Shown here piece by piece: positions 1 through 12,991 of a DNA stretch of 64,000 nt. The stretch is from Ashinkailepas kermadecensis (lineage: Eukaryota > Arthropoda > Thecostraca > Neolepadidae), in contig JAOTOM010003172.1 in the NCBI GenBank assembly GCA_034440615.1, positions 1-64,000 on the forward strand, in the 5' to 3' direction. Position numbers and translations under genes: made by a program. The notes below the pieces were generated by a model, which saw only the letters and a list, made by a program, of their open reading frames with translations, ran no database searches and was not told where the DNA came from. Positions within the stretch are counted from its first letter, which is position 1; each line of letters begins with the position of its first letter.

Positions 1-106
1 ATTGTGGGTTGGATTCTTTCGTAGAGTTCGCTCCTAAGTGGAGTGACAACGGCATGGAATACAAACCGGATTAGGATTGGACATGGTCAGCGAGACGTAG
101 CTTGGG

Positions 107-356
107 TGCGATATTTGGATCGAGTGCGAGACTCAGTTTGGGTGCGAGACTTTGGTTGTGTGTGAGACATGGGTTGGTGCGAGACTTGGGTTGGGTGCGA
201 GACTCAGGTTGGGTGCGAGACTTCTAGGTTGGGTGCGAGACTCAGGTTGGGTGCGAGAGACGTGGCTTGGGTGCGAGACTCAGGTTGAGTGCGAGACTGT
301 GGATGGGTGCCGAAACTGTGGTTGGGTGCGAGACGTGGCTTGGTGCGAGACTGCGC
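107..356. repeat. Imperfect minisatellite, about 20-bp unit
   Basis: Tandem copies of a unit close to GGGTGCGAGACTCAGGTT run through this stretch, with spacers of variable length and single-base variants (ACTTTGG, ACGTGGC). Open frames crossing it are only repeat read-through. Confidence 0.85.
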
Positions 357-1188
357 TGAAGCGCAAGTGGGCGGTAGGACACCGAAAGCCAGTGGCGCAG
401 TTGATGAAGTGCTCACCTTCCCCACATTCTCCCTTTTCTTAGAAGAAAATAAGCATGCCTCCAGTTAATGTGCAGCTTGCTGTTTCAGGCGTCAGTTGCG
501 ACGCGGTGCTGTGAAATCGGAGGAGCGACGGGAAGTGGCTGTCGACGCCGGTGCTGTGAGATCGGAGGAGCGACAGGGGAGGTGGCTGTCGCTAGCTCAA
601 GTGCACGGTCCTGCATGCCCGGCTCCACAGCGGGTTTCTTGGTTTTCGCTTCCGCGAGCATTGTCTTGGTCACGGCTCTATGGCGTCTGGTGTTTGCGCT
701 GGCCCCTGTCCCGATCGTGGTCCTGACGTCCTCTGGAATCGACGGCCGCTGTGTGTGGCTAGGGGCGGGGGCGGCACCCCGTGCAGTGGCAGTGCCGCTT
801 GGAAAAACAATCACAGGCGGAATGGGGCACCAGATGGGTCCGGCTCTGTCGGTCCGCCGGTTCCGCACTGACTCATCGACTCGTTAGTGACGCCAATGTT
901 TCGCCGCTCCTGCGGATCAGGTGGCCCGTGACGTCATTCGTTGGCGTCCCCACGTACCCCTGGGGAGGCCTGCAATCAATCTGGCCCAGCCTCCTCAGCT
1001 GCTGCCGTTGGAGCGGGGTCTATCGAGGTCTGCATCAGCGTTGGTCAGGCCAAGCCCGAGGTCAGCGTCCCTACTGTTTGCTATAGAGGTGGTAAATGTG
1101 AGGACCGAAAGCCCGCTCAGGGCCGGCGGGCCTTCTTGACCCGGTCTTGGAATATGTGCCATTCTTTCAACTAGTTTTTGAATTGGTT
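357..1188. other. GC-rich segment with a short tandem duplication
   Basis: CpG-rich sequence. A 45-bp unit starting GGTGCTGTGAAATCGG is repeated with changes at about 505 and 550. Several frames stay open for 60-140 codons, as expected for high GC, and none shows a domain I recognise. A CpG-rich promoter or first exon is possible but nothing specific supports it. Confidence 0.4.
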
Positions 1189-2404
1189 TCCAGTTTTGCT
1201 GTGTTGTTTAATCAATAGAAACTTTAAAACGTCATAATTATAATCACATTGCGTGTAAAGAAAATATCTTTTAAAAATCAGGGTCTAAAACCCAGGAGCA
1301 TCTAAGAGCCATTCTTCGCTGTATTAAACAATTATAATCACCATGCATCTTGTGATGCCCATTTTAACATTTCAGCCGTCAAGATTGTCCATTCACCTCG
1401 AACAATTTGATGATCAACCCTTCAGTATTTTAAAGATTTTTGGTATGCCAATTGTTAAAAAGAACAGATTATCCATGAAGTGCTTGGAGAAATCTTGATG
1501 CGCAGGTCCTGCCTACAGATTTAAAAATTAAAACATTCAGCTGCAATAAAGCCAAAAATGCCAGTTGGTTTAATTAGGTGTTGAAGAGTAAAATATAACT
1601 GGGAGCCGGCTAAAATGCAAATGGAATATACGTGACATCAGACTAGCATTGCAGCACATTGCATGACGAACCAATATCATAGCTTCTTGTGCATGGCTGT
1701 ACATGCAGTGTACATCATTTGTCTAAAATGTGTTTGATGGCAAGGCGAGGGAAAACTAGCATTCTCCACAAAAGGAATTATTTCCTATTGGCAGGCTTCC
1801 ATAGTTACAGCAAATTTCAACACTATTCATCTCTTAAAATGTTTAGCTTAATACCGGTCTTCCTAATCCAAAGACAACAAAATTGCTACCGTGGACAAGG
1901 TTTGATTAATTCATTTTCGACTAATCTTCAATACGTTGCACATCATATTCAAGATAGTCATCATCCTACCACTAGATCCACAATTCAAAACTCAATATTG
2001 TTCGATCCTCAAACTTTGCATTACATCCTCTACAATACAATCCACATTGCACGATCAGAATGCCTGTCTTGCAACCGATTGCCTCGTCGTTGCCGTCTTC
2101 ATACTACACTCCTTAGTATTAAGTGCATTTGACGTTAATTGTAAAGTACCGAACATAAAATTCAAGTACTGAATCATCAGTGAACGCATTCACAGCAAAC
2201 TAACCTTGGGACAGCACGATACATCGGATAAATCGATGAGAACTAAATGCCTAACAACATAATTACCTCCCATTAACTGCTGCCACCACCAATCCAGGTT
2301 TGCACGTACGATCGAGGTTGAATCTTGGAACGGTTTTTCTTCTTTACCCTATTTACTTCAAAACAATGGGAGCACGAAGGTCATATGGGGTAATATATGC
2401 AAAT
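1189..2404. other. AT-rich sequence, no gene recognised
   Basis: Low-complexity AT-rich DNA with stops in all frames apart from short open stretches. I see no repeat array, RNA gene or protein motif. Confidence 0.5.
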
Positions 2405-3292
2405 TTATCTGAAATAATTCAACAAAGTGCACCTAAAACATATCGCTCTGAAAAAGAGCAATATTGGCTTCAATGATTGAAAACAATTGATGTTGTGGTC
2501 GGCCATTGTTTCACAGACCACTTCTTGCTTGTTGGACATTCTGCAGCGATGCCAACCCAATTATTTTCAGCTTGTTATTAGTGCGCCATTATCGTCCAAA
2601 TAATAACAACCCTTCCAAAGCTTCGACATTGATTTCTGATGTTAAACAGTATGTGACGTCATAAGATAAAGTGACAGGAAAGGTAAGTCCCCAGAGTTGA
2701 TTGCAACTTGCCAGAATGGTGATTGAAAAATACACATGAACTCAAGTCACACATAAGTAACTTTAATTCATTCACAAGGAACCGCATCCTATAGCAAAAC
2801 TCTCCATAGGTTTCACCGTATATAGTTGTGCTACGTCACCAGTCGATGGTCGCATTCTTGTTGTTGTTTGAATGCCACCTTCTTTAAACCATCCTTGTTT
2901 AATGATCGTGATGCATTTCCAGCCAAAGCCTATAGATAGCAGCTTTGGTTGGTTGGGATTGCTACCTGGTGCTTTTCGACCTCATTGCTGAACATTGTAA
3001 TCATTAATGGTTGCCTGATGCATTGGTTTGGCTCTGTTTAACTTTGTGGACTTACCTTTCCTGTCACTTTATGTCATGGCGTCACTTGCTGTTTACCATC
3101 TTGAAAGAGTGGGTTGGCATAGCTTCAGAATGTCCAACAAGCATGAAGCGTGAAACGAGCGTGAAACGTGAAATCTGTGAAACGATGGCCGACCTGAACA
3201 TGAATCGTTTTCAATCATTGAAGCCAATGTTTGGAAAATAGTTTCAGAGTCACATGTTTTAAGTGCACTTTCCTGAATTATTCTATGTCGCC
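2405..3292. mobile_element. Fold-back (long inverted repeat) element
   Basis: The first roughly 290 bases and the last roughly 250 bases are diverged reverse complements. Landmarks on the left arm, in order: AATAATTCA, AAGTGCAC, TTGGCTTCAATGATTGAAAAC, GGTCGGCCAT, TTGGACATTCTG, GATAAAGTGACAGGAAAGGTAAG. The complements of these appear in reverse order from 3285 back to 3045. The central loop is about 330 bp with no coding sequence. The similarity stops outside both ends, which fits a non-autonomous transposon or a genomic palindrome. No target-site duplication was identified. Confidence 0.65.
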
Positions 3293-3996
3293 ATTCCCCA
3301 AGTACCTAGGTACGTGATTGCAAAATGGGAAAAATTGACAATATTGTGTACAAGACACGGATAATGCAGAATATCATATGCAGGCAGAAATGGGCCGGGA
3401 GTAATATGTAGTCCACTTTGCATTAAACGTGCATTGATTTTAGAGTAGAACACCGTGATGTTTGAAGGCTGGAGAACAGTACAGCTTGGATGTCAGAATC
3501 TAGCATTGGTATGGTGTGTTTATTAGATACATAATGCAACACTTTACAGATGATTGAATACTGAATGATCCAAAGCTTGGAATTTGCATACCTAGTCTTA
3601 ATTGTGCTGCTTCTTTGATTGAGGGCTGCAGGTAATGGGTATTAACCTGTGCGTTTTAGAATTGTTTTGTAAACGTCATGTTGTTGCTATCAATACCTGT
3701 CAACTGAAAACGGAAATATTGGTAAGAAATATATTTTGATTCTACTATCTCGCAGTGAACTGCCTATGCCAGTGAAGCTAAAAAGAGCAATTGTACTACT
3801 TTAAGTGGGAAAAAATGAATGTGCCTAAACAACTAGTCTTTTGACCTGGCTTCAGTTCCTTTGACCGGGCGTCAACCGGGCTTGGTTCCTTCAGACCAGT
3901 CATTCCCAGTCTTGAGGCCAAAATGTTTGGTGTTTGCCACCTCCAGTTTACACAATCTGTCTCGACCACTAATTACCCCCACCCCACCCCAACCCC
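3293..3996. other. AT-rich spacer, nothing recognised
   Basis: Apparently single-copy AT-rich DNA with no supported gene, array or RNA. Confidence 0.45.
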
Positions 3997-4046
3997 CCAC
4001 CACCACCACCACCACCACCACCACCACCACCACCACCACCACCACC
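3997..4046. repeat. (CCA)n microsatellite
   Basis: About sixteen uninterrupted CAC/CCA triplets preceded by a C-rich tract. Confidence 0.95.
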
Positions 4047-5205
4047 TGCATCGGGATTTTCACAACTCATGCCTTGTATGAGCGTAACGCGTCCGGCGCG
4101 TGGATCTACGCCGCACACTGGAATCGGACACTTTATGAATTACGCATATGCTTCCCGCGCTGTCCGGCCTCGTTTTCCGCCACGCCGCGGTCCCGAGGCA
4201 GACGCGGCGGAGGCGTCCTGCCGGTGTCTGAGGATGGCGGAGAGTGGCTGCGGCTCGCGTGCCGCTGGCGCCAGTGCTCCATTACCGTCGGGACCGTCTC
4301 CCCTGCGGCCGAACTTGCCGCGATGGGCGTGAATTTGGCGGCGGCCGGCCGCTAACTTGCGGCCGCTGTTCGGCGAGTGCAGGCCATCTGTCGCGAGCGC
4401 GCTCAGCCGCACTGGACTTCGACCTCTCCGGGGGCTCGTGGTGTTCTCACGTCACCGTACTTTGCCGGCCCACAGCCTCGGAAACGTGTAGGCGGCGGGG
4501 ACTGGGAACGACTGGCTGGTCGGCACTGGGCCATGCATGTGACAGAACCAAGGCGAGAGGCCGCCATTGTGGACTGCACGTGAGGCGAGAGGCCAGCATG
4601 TGAATTGTGCAATCAACTGGTGCGACTGAGTCCAGGAGAAAGACGCCGAACAGGAGATCGTGCAGTTCAGGAGTCAGGAGACCGAACAGGAGATCGTGCA
4701 GTTTGTCGGATAGCGCCGATAGACGGATCAAGTTTGTCTTGTATTACGGCCATGGAACACGTAGCACCACAACTCTCTGGCTGAATGGTCAAGCTCCGGG
4801 TTCGTTATGTTTTTTGATCTGGTGGGTCAGCGAATAATCGGTAAAATGCTGCATCATGTATCTAATAATCATAACGTGTCATTACCAGATTCATAAATTC
4901 CAACCGTAATATTCTTCAGCGTTTCAATTTCACCATAATCTACCATAAAATTAATATAATTGGTCCACCTAAGTTCCAGCTACCGTTTGCTGCTCATCTT
5001 TCGTTTTCAGCTGGAACTCCTCGATTTCTTAATCCCATGAACATATTTTACTTATTTGGCGATCACTTAACTATCTGGCATAGCTAACAAGTCAAGTAGC
5101 CATTAATAATCATCATACACATCAATGAACATCACGAAGCACCAGTTATTGAAATTACTGCCAACTCACACTTCACGCCCACACCACAAAAATTGCATGG
5201 CATTG
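4047..5205. other. CpG-rich block grading into AT-rich spacer
   Basis: From 4085 to about 4600 the sequence is strongly CpG-rich (CGCGTCC, GCCGCGG, GCGGCCGGCC), resembling a CpG island. A block containing GAACAGGAGATCGTGCAGTT occurs at about 4648 and again at 4684. The rest is AT-rich. Open frames here lack recognisable domains, so no gene is called. Confidence 0.4.
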
Positions 5206-7646
<2,441 letters not shown>

Positions 7647-8096
7647 AGAAGGATGAATAGGAAGCAAGTATTTTTCACGTTGATTATTGGCTTCAGTCTC
7701 TTTCTTACTATTATACTAGCTGCCCTTTATAAGCGCACCAAGCTGTGCCTGATGTTGACTGTTGTTGTCAAAAAGTGACTGTTCTTAAGCATTAAACCTT
7801 TATGTCCTTAGTGTTGTGGGTCTAGCTCTCTTGTCGATTCATGTGCGCAATGTGACCAATTTCATCGATGCACCTTGAATCCCACATAATTAACTACCCA
7901 ACTGTCCCGTCATCTCTTGGTGTCGCATGCCTATTGACACAGCACACGAAGCTGGTGGAATACATAGAAACTTGGGGTGCGGACACCAATGGCTTGGCCA
8001 TTAGTGGAGCACTAATGAGAAATCGCCGAGGGATTTGTAGGTGCTCTGTGAACAGTGTTCAAGTATGGTGCCGCCAGTTACCAGTCTAATCAGTCC
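7647..8096. other. Spacer, nothing recognised
   Basis: Ordinary mixed-composition DNA between the element ending near 7646 and the minisatellite. No supported gene. Confidence 0.4.
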
Positions 8097-8971
8097 CCCA
8101 GTCAGTGATCACCAGGCACCAGTCCAACTAAATGCCTAGTCATGGACCACGTGTCACCAGTCTACCCTGATCTCCAGTTAGGGATCACGAGTCACCGGTC
8201 TAATCAGATCCCTAGTCTTGGTTAGCGAGCGACCAGTTTAACCAGATCCCTAGTCTGGGGTCGCTAGTGAATAGTCTAATCATATCACAGTCTGGGGTGT
8301 TTGTCGTCCGTCTAATTAAATCCACAATGTGTGGCCGTTTGCCATCAGTCTAATTGGATCCACAATCTGGTGATGTTTGCCATCAGTCCAAATGGATCCG
8401 CAATCTGGGGCCGTTTGTCGTCAGTCTAATTGGATCCGCATTATGGGGCCGGTTGTCATCAGTCTAATTGGATACACAATCTGGGGATGTTTGCCATTAG
8501 TCCAAATAGATCCACAATCTGGGGCCGTTTGTCGTCAGTCTAATTTGATCCACAGTATGGAACCATTTGCCATCAGTCTAATTGGATCCACAATCTAGGG
8601 CCGGTTGTCGTCAGTCTAATGGATCCATAGTCTGTGATCGTGTGGCGTCAGTCTAATGGATCTGCAGTCTGGGGCCGTGTGGCGTCAGTCTAATGGATCC
8701 ACAGTCTGGGGCCGTGTGGCGTCAGTCTAATGGATCTGCAGTCTGGGGCCGTGTGGCGTCAGTCTAATGGATCCGCAGTCTGGGGCCGTGTGGCGTCAGT
8801 CTAATGGATCTGCAGTCTGGGGCCGTGTGGCGTCAGTCTAATGGATCCATAGTCTGTGATCGTGTGGCGTCAGTCTAATGGATCCGCAGTCTGGGGCCGT
8901 GTGGCGTCAGTCTAATGGATCCGCAGTCTGGGGCCGTGTGGCGTCAGTCTAATGGATCTGCAGTCTGGGGC
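8097..8971. repeat. Minisatellite with 37-bp core (CAGTCTAATGGATCC)
   Basis: From 8612 to 8971 ten copies of a 37-bp unit follow at exact spacing (CAGTCTAAT at 8612, 8649, 8686 and so on). The unit is a CAGTCTAATGGATCCG half and a CAGTCTGGGGCCGTGTGGCGT half, both starting CAGTCT. From 8097 to 8611 lies an older, diverged version with units of variable length and TCAGATCCCTAGTC-type variants. The array has been homogenised at its right side only. Confidence 0.95.
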
Positions 8972-10350
8972 CGGCCGTGTGTCGCCAGCACAGACGTCAG
9001 CGCGTTTTGAACGAACGTCAACAGTCTGCGTGGCATGTCCGGACACAGCACCTGGGCTACAGCAGCGCCCAGTTCCCACAGCGGTGGGCGGGCAGTACCA
9101 CAGCGCTGTCGACAGCGCTGTTTTGTGTGGCGGGGTCGCTGTTGACACAGACAGAGCGGCCCGGCGGACGACCGTAAACAACGCTGATAGCCTCTGAACA
9201 AAAACCGGCACAGCCATGATTGCCTGATGGACTGCAGCTAACAGAGAGTGTCTTGACTGTGCCTTAGCTGTGTCTCAGCTGGCCGGAGGAAAGCGGTCCG
9301 GGTACCAATCGGCGAGCAGATGTATGAACGCTCGGATGGACGCCAGAGCCTGCATAGCCGCGAAATGTATGTGTACACATGTACATCACACACCAGTCAC
9401 TTGGACACCGGCAAACACAGCCATCTTTATGGGAGCCGCAGACGTGTAAATCACACAAATGTCACGTGAACACAGGCAAACACAGTCATCTTTATGGGAG
9501 TCGCAGGCATGTCTGTCACACACCAGTCACGTGGCACACACAGTTATAGGCGCGCTCTTACAGCATCGTCAAGCCTGCAGCCTGCGGTCTGTGATATTAT
9601 GATTGAAATCGCCATCCTCCAGGCGCCGTTCAAACATTTCTCTCCTTTACCTTCCAAAGGGGCCCAGTTTCAGATGCATCTTTGGAGTACACAACTTCGC
9701 ATGATACGCATTTCCAGAGTAAACTGAATCCAGAAAAGAAAGTCGGCAGGCGTGCTCGATTACGCGTCTTGTAGAAAACTTGAAAAAAAAGTAGCAACAT
9801 CAGCGGTTAAATAACACACTAAAAGCTGAGAAATCCACGTCTTTGAATAGTCCTTATTTTTCAGTGTAATGTGATGAGTACGTATAATGTTTGGATGGGT
9901 AGGAAACACACAAATGGACTGGGTATGTTATGAAACAAAACGGCCTGATTATAAATATAATCCATCCTCATTGATAATACTGTAGCGTAAGTTGTCACCC
10001 AAACTGCGGATACTTTTTCAAATATCTGTCACCTCAGTTCGTGGCCGAGCAGCCGACTTTTTCATCTCTGCGTCAACCTTCCCAATCACAGGATTTTCAT
10101 CCAGTAACTACGGGATGCACCCAATGAGCCCTTCTAATATAGTAGCCGGGACCGGAATGCAACCCAACCATAGTCATTTCAAGACTATGAATAGCTTAAC
10201 CGGCGGCACGACGCGCTGGAAAGCAACGTATCGTCAATATGGTGGTATTGCTACCGGTTTTATTGCCGGCTTTACGGATAGCTTGGATTACCTTGCATCC
10301 AGTGTTCACATAGCCATGTCTGTGTGAAATGGAGAGCAGTTGGGTGGGTA
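8972..10350. other. Intergenic DNA with a short tandem duplication
   Basis: From about 9375 to 9545 a unit of about 70 bp (CATCACACACCAGTCAC, CAAACACAGCCATC, TTTATGGGAGCCGCAG) is repeated about 2.5 times. The remainder is GC-rich up to about 9300 and AT-rich after 9740. No gene is supported. Confidence 0.5.
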
Positions 10351-12005
10351 CAGAGGTGGATCCAGGAATGTTCGTGGGGCGTACCACACTTCCTACCCCG
10401 GATGGGTGCCTGGAAAATCGCTTACCGGGAGAGGTGGTACACTGAAGCATCCTGAGCATAGCTTTTAGTCTGAAAAGGTCGCATTTGGCTGAAAATAAAT
10501 CCGCTGAGCGGAGGGGGGGGGGGGGGGGAGTGCATTCAAACCTTCCTAGAGGCGCTTTCCCCAGCCAGAGGGGAGCCATTATTAAATTGGGGAGGGGGAG
10601 GAGTACATATGTCCCTAGTGCCCCCTCCTGTAGCCGCCCATGGATAGACCAGGCATCCTATTTCGTTGAGGGACCTGAGCACATGGTTACTGATTTAGGC
10701 AAGCAGGTTTAAAAGCAGATCCATCCGGTTTAAGCAGGTTTAAGAGCAGATCTAGCCGGTCGGTTTCGGGTGGGGAGGGGGGCAACTTCCGATAAGCCGT
10801 CATATGTTCCACGAAATATTCCATAAATTCTGGCGGATGAAGAAGAAGAAGGCTGGGGAAAAAGGCTGGGAAAATTTTGTTCATGGGTTGGGTAGGGGTG
10901 CGCTTTGGGATCCTATCTTCTTTATTCAGTGGAGGTGTGGACTCGAGAATACTGATGGGTTCCTTTTCCTCTCAAGAGGTGCCTATTCCTCTGAGATGGG
11001 CGCCTTTAGCTGAAAAACAAATCCGTTGAGCGGTCGGGGAGGGCGTGAGCTCGAGGCTTCCCGGTTGGGCGTCACTTCCCATAAGGGGGAGTCAGCGCAT
11101 ACCCCTCAGTGCCTCCCCCTGTATCTGCTCCTGGTGAGGTAAAGCCTTCGCAATGGAACGCCACCTTCCGATCGGTGAGGAGCTGTTTTCTGATCGAATG
11201 ATGCCCCCACCGGTGCCCCCACTCCGTATCCACCAATAAGCAATGGGTCCTGACAGCTTCACATCCACCCTTCCTCTTTGGGAGTAGATGGGGAGGCGCA
11301 ATACCATGATTTTTTTCCCAAGAGAGAAACCCAGTAATAAAGGATGGGTCATGTTTTGATTATTAAGCAGCCGGGGGATAAGAACGTTACCTTTGGGGGA
11401 AGAGGGGATTTTGACATTGCATCTTATGCAAATTGCATGAGGGTATTGTAAAATATCCTCCTATTGTGTGGTGGGAGGTATATATGTAGATGCCCCCATA
11501 TGTATCGTGCGCCCGCAGGTGTCAATTTGTATCTGAGGGCCACCCTCAATATTTTCATAACATAGCATAGCATCCAATAGCCGGATCTCATGAAAGTGAT
11601 AGCGTCCTGGCCCAATCCAATGCTTCTCCCAAATATTTTCCATTAACAGACACCCTGCATTTTGCATGACACACCTTCCTCCTACGCGCTGGAAGCAGCA
11701 GTTGTTGGCGAAATTCCAAGTAGTATTAGTTGAGGCCATTGCTTCTTAAGTGGGGGTAATTTCTCCCTTGCATTTCCCTTCTTTGGCTGTGCTCAGATGC
11801 GCAGCCAAGGGTGTCCCCCCCCCCTCCCGCTTAGCACCTAAAATACACAAGAGAACAAACGATTTAAAAAAAAAAGATTATTACCAGGCAAAACCATACA
11901 TTTTCGGCTCGCTTCGCGCGCCGGAAGCTAAGCGGTCTTATCTAAGCTAAGTCTTATCACTTTTCTTGGTCGGCCTCCCTTAGGAAAATCCTGACTGCGC
12001 CACTG
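10351..12005. other. Region bounded by hAT-like termini; related internal repeats
   Basis: It starts CAGAGGTGGATCCAGGA. On the minus strand its right edge starts CAGTGGCGCAGTCAGGA, the classic look of hAT transposon ends. The 8-bp flanks (GGTGGGTA and GCTTCGCT) do not match, so these may belong to different elements. Two internal segments (about 10485-10650 and 10985-11140) share CTGAAAA..AAATCCG(C/T)TGAGCGG followed by a CAGTGCC..CCCC edge and look like diverged copies of one repeat. A third relative lies at 47550-47680. No transposase frame was seen. Confidence 0.3.
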
Positions 12006-12617
12006 GCTTCGCTACTGGGTGAGGTGGTTGGATCACGGCCGAAATACCACTAAATTGTTACAGGGTCGGTGAAGAAAATTGGATGCATTAGCATATGATG
12101 CCGTGCATACGTCGCCAGCGTCAGCAGGGTTGCAAAAACCCGCGAACTCGCAAACCCGGGTTTGTGTGACAGTTTTTGTATTTTTCCCTACGAAAGTGAC
12201 AGAACAGAGCGACGGCGACGTGTTTATTAACTGCGTAGCATCGTGAAAAATAATTTCGCCAGAAATGTAGCCTCTTGACACCACCAGAAAAAAACGATTT
12301 GACATGACTACATTCGCGTGTTTAAAGAGTTTCATAGAATCCGTCAACACATTTCAAACATCTTCAGAGCTTCCTTTTTATACCAGGTTTTTATACCAGA
12401 TCTGCGAACTTTCGTGACAATTGTCATGCCCGTTGGAAATTCCCATTGGCAATCGAGAGAGTTTGCGAAATTTTGCCAAGAGTTTGCAGAATTTTGTCAC
12501 GGCGTGACTCGCTGCGGAAGTTTTCCTATGACGCGGAGGTGTGGGTAATTCTTCAGACAGTAAATATTATATTCGAAGGGCCTTTTTATTCATAGTTGTT
12601 GAGGAACAGTGCTGGTG
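12006..12617. other. AT-rich spacer upstream of a candidate exon
   Basis: Contains loosely repeated motifs around GCGAACTCGCAAA and GTTTGCGAAATTTTGCC in opposite orientations (12145-12180 and 12405-12490), possibly a decayed inverted repeat. No gene is supported. Confidence 0.35.
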
Positions 12618-12872
12618 ATGGAGAAGGGTGCGGGAAAAGTGAAAAGGGTAACACCATCAAGGCTGAAAAGACAGTGCAAGTACTGGAAGTCTTGTCAGTA
12701 CAGGGGACAGCAGCGATCATTTAAAGTTCACTTTAAAGCTGTGCACCCAGGCAAAGAAGTTGAGTTTGCGGATAAAGACAAGGCATTTGGCCCTGAAGGA
12801 CGTTGGTCATGCTGGGTGAAGAGACCTGTGGAGGATGTGGAGAAGCCAAGGCAACAACAGCAGTGCATGGAT
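12618..12872 (+). CDS. Candidate exon with a single CCHH zinc-finger-like motif
   Basis: An ATG at 12618 opens a frame of about 85 codons that does not look like repeat read-through. Near its start is a basic stretch followed by a C-X5-C-X11-H-X4-H pattern (about residues 18-40: CKYWKSC then KVH and AVH), reminiscent of a degenerate C2H2/BED-type DNA-binding finger. Acidic and Trp-containing sequence (GRWSCWVKRP) follows. At 12873 the frame meets AA|GTAAGC, a good 5' splice donor, so the coding part probably ends there rather than at the stop near 12900. No partner exon was recognised; the next sequence is an inverted-repeat array. It could be the first exon of a host gene or a transposon-derived DNA-binding protein. 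Confidence 0.4.
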
Positions 12873-12991
12873 ACAAGTAAGCTTATTAATACATATTATT
12901 AACTATTAAGTGAGGGTAATCATGGGACAGTTGCCACATAACGATATGCCAAATGTCACCTTAGGATCTAGGAATTTAGTAGGGAAAGGTG

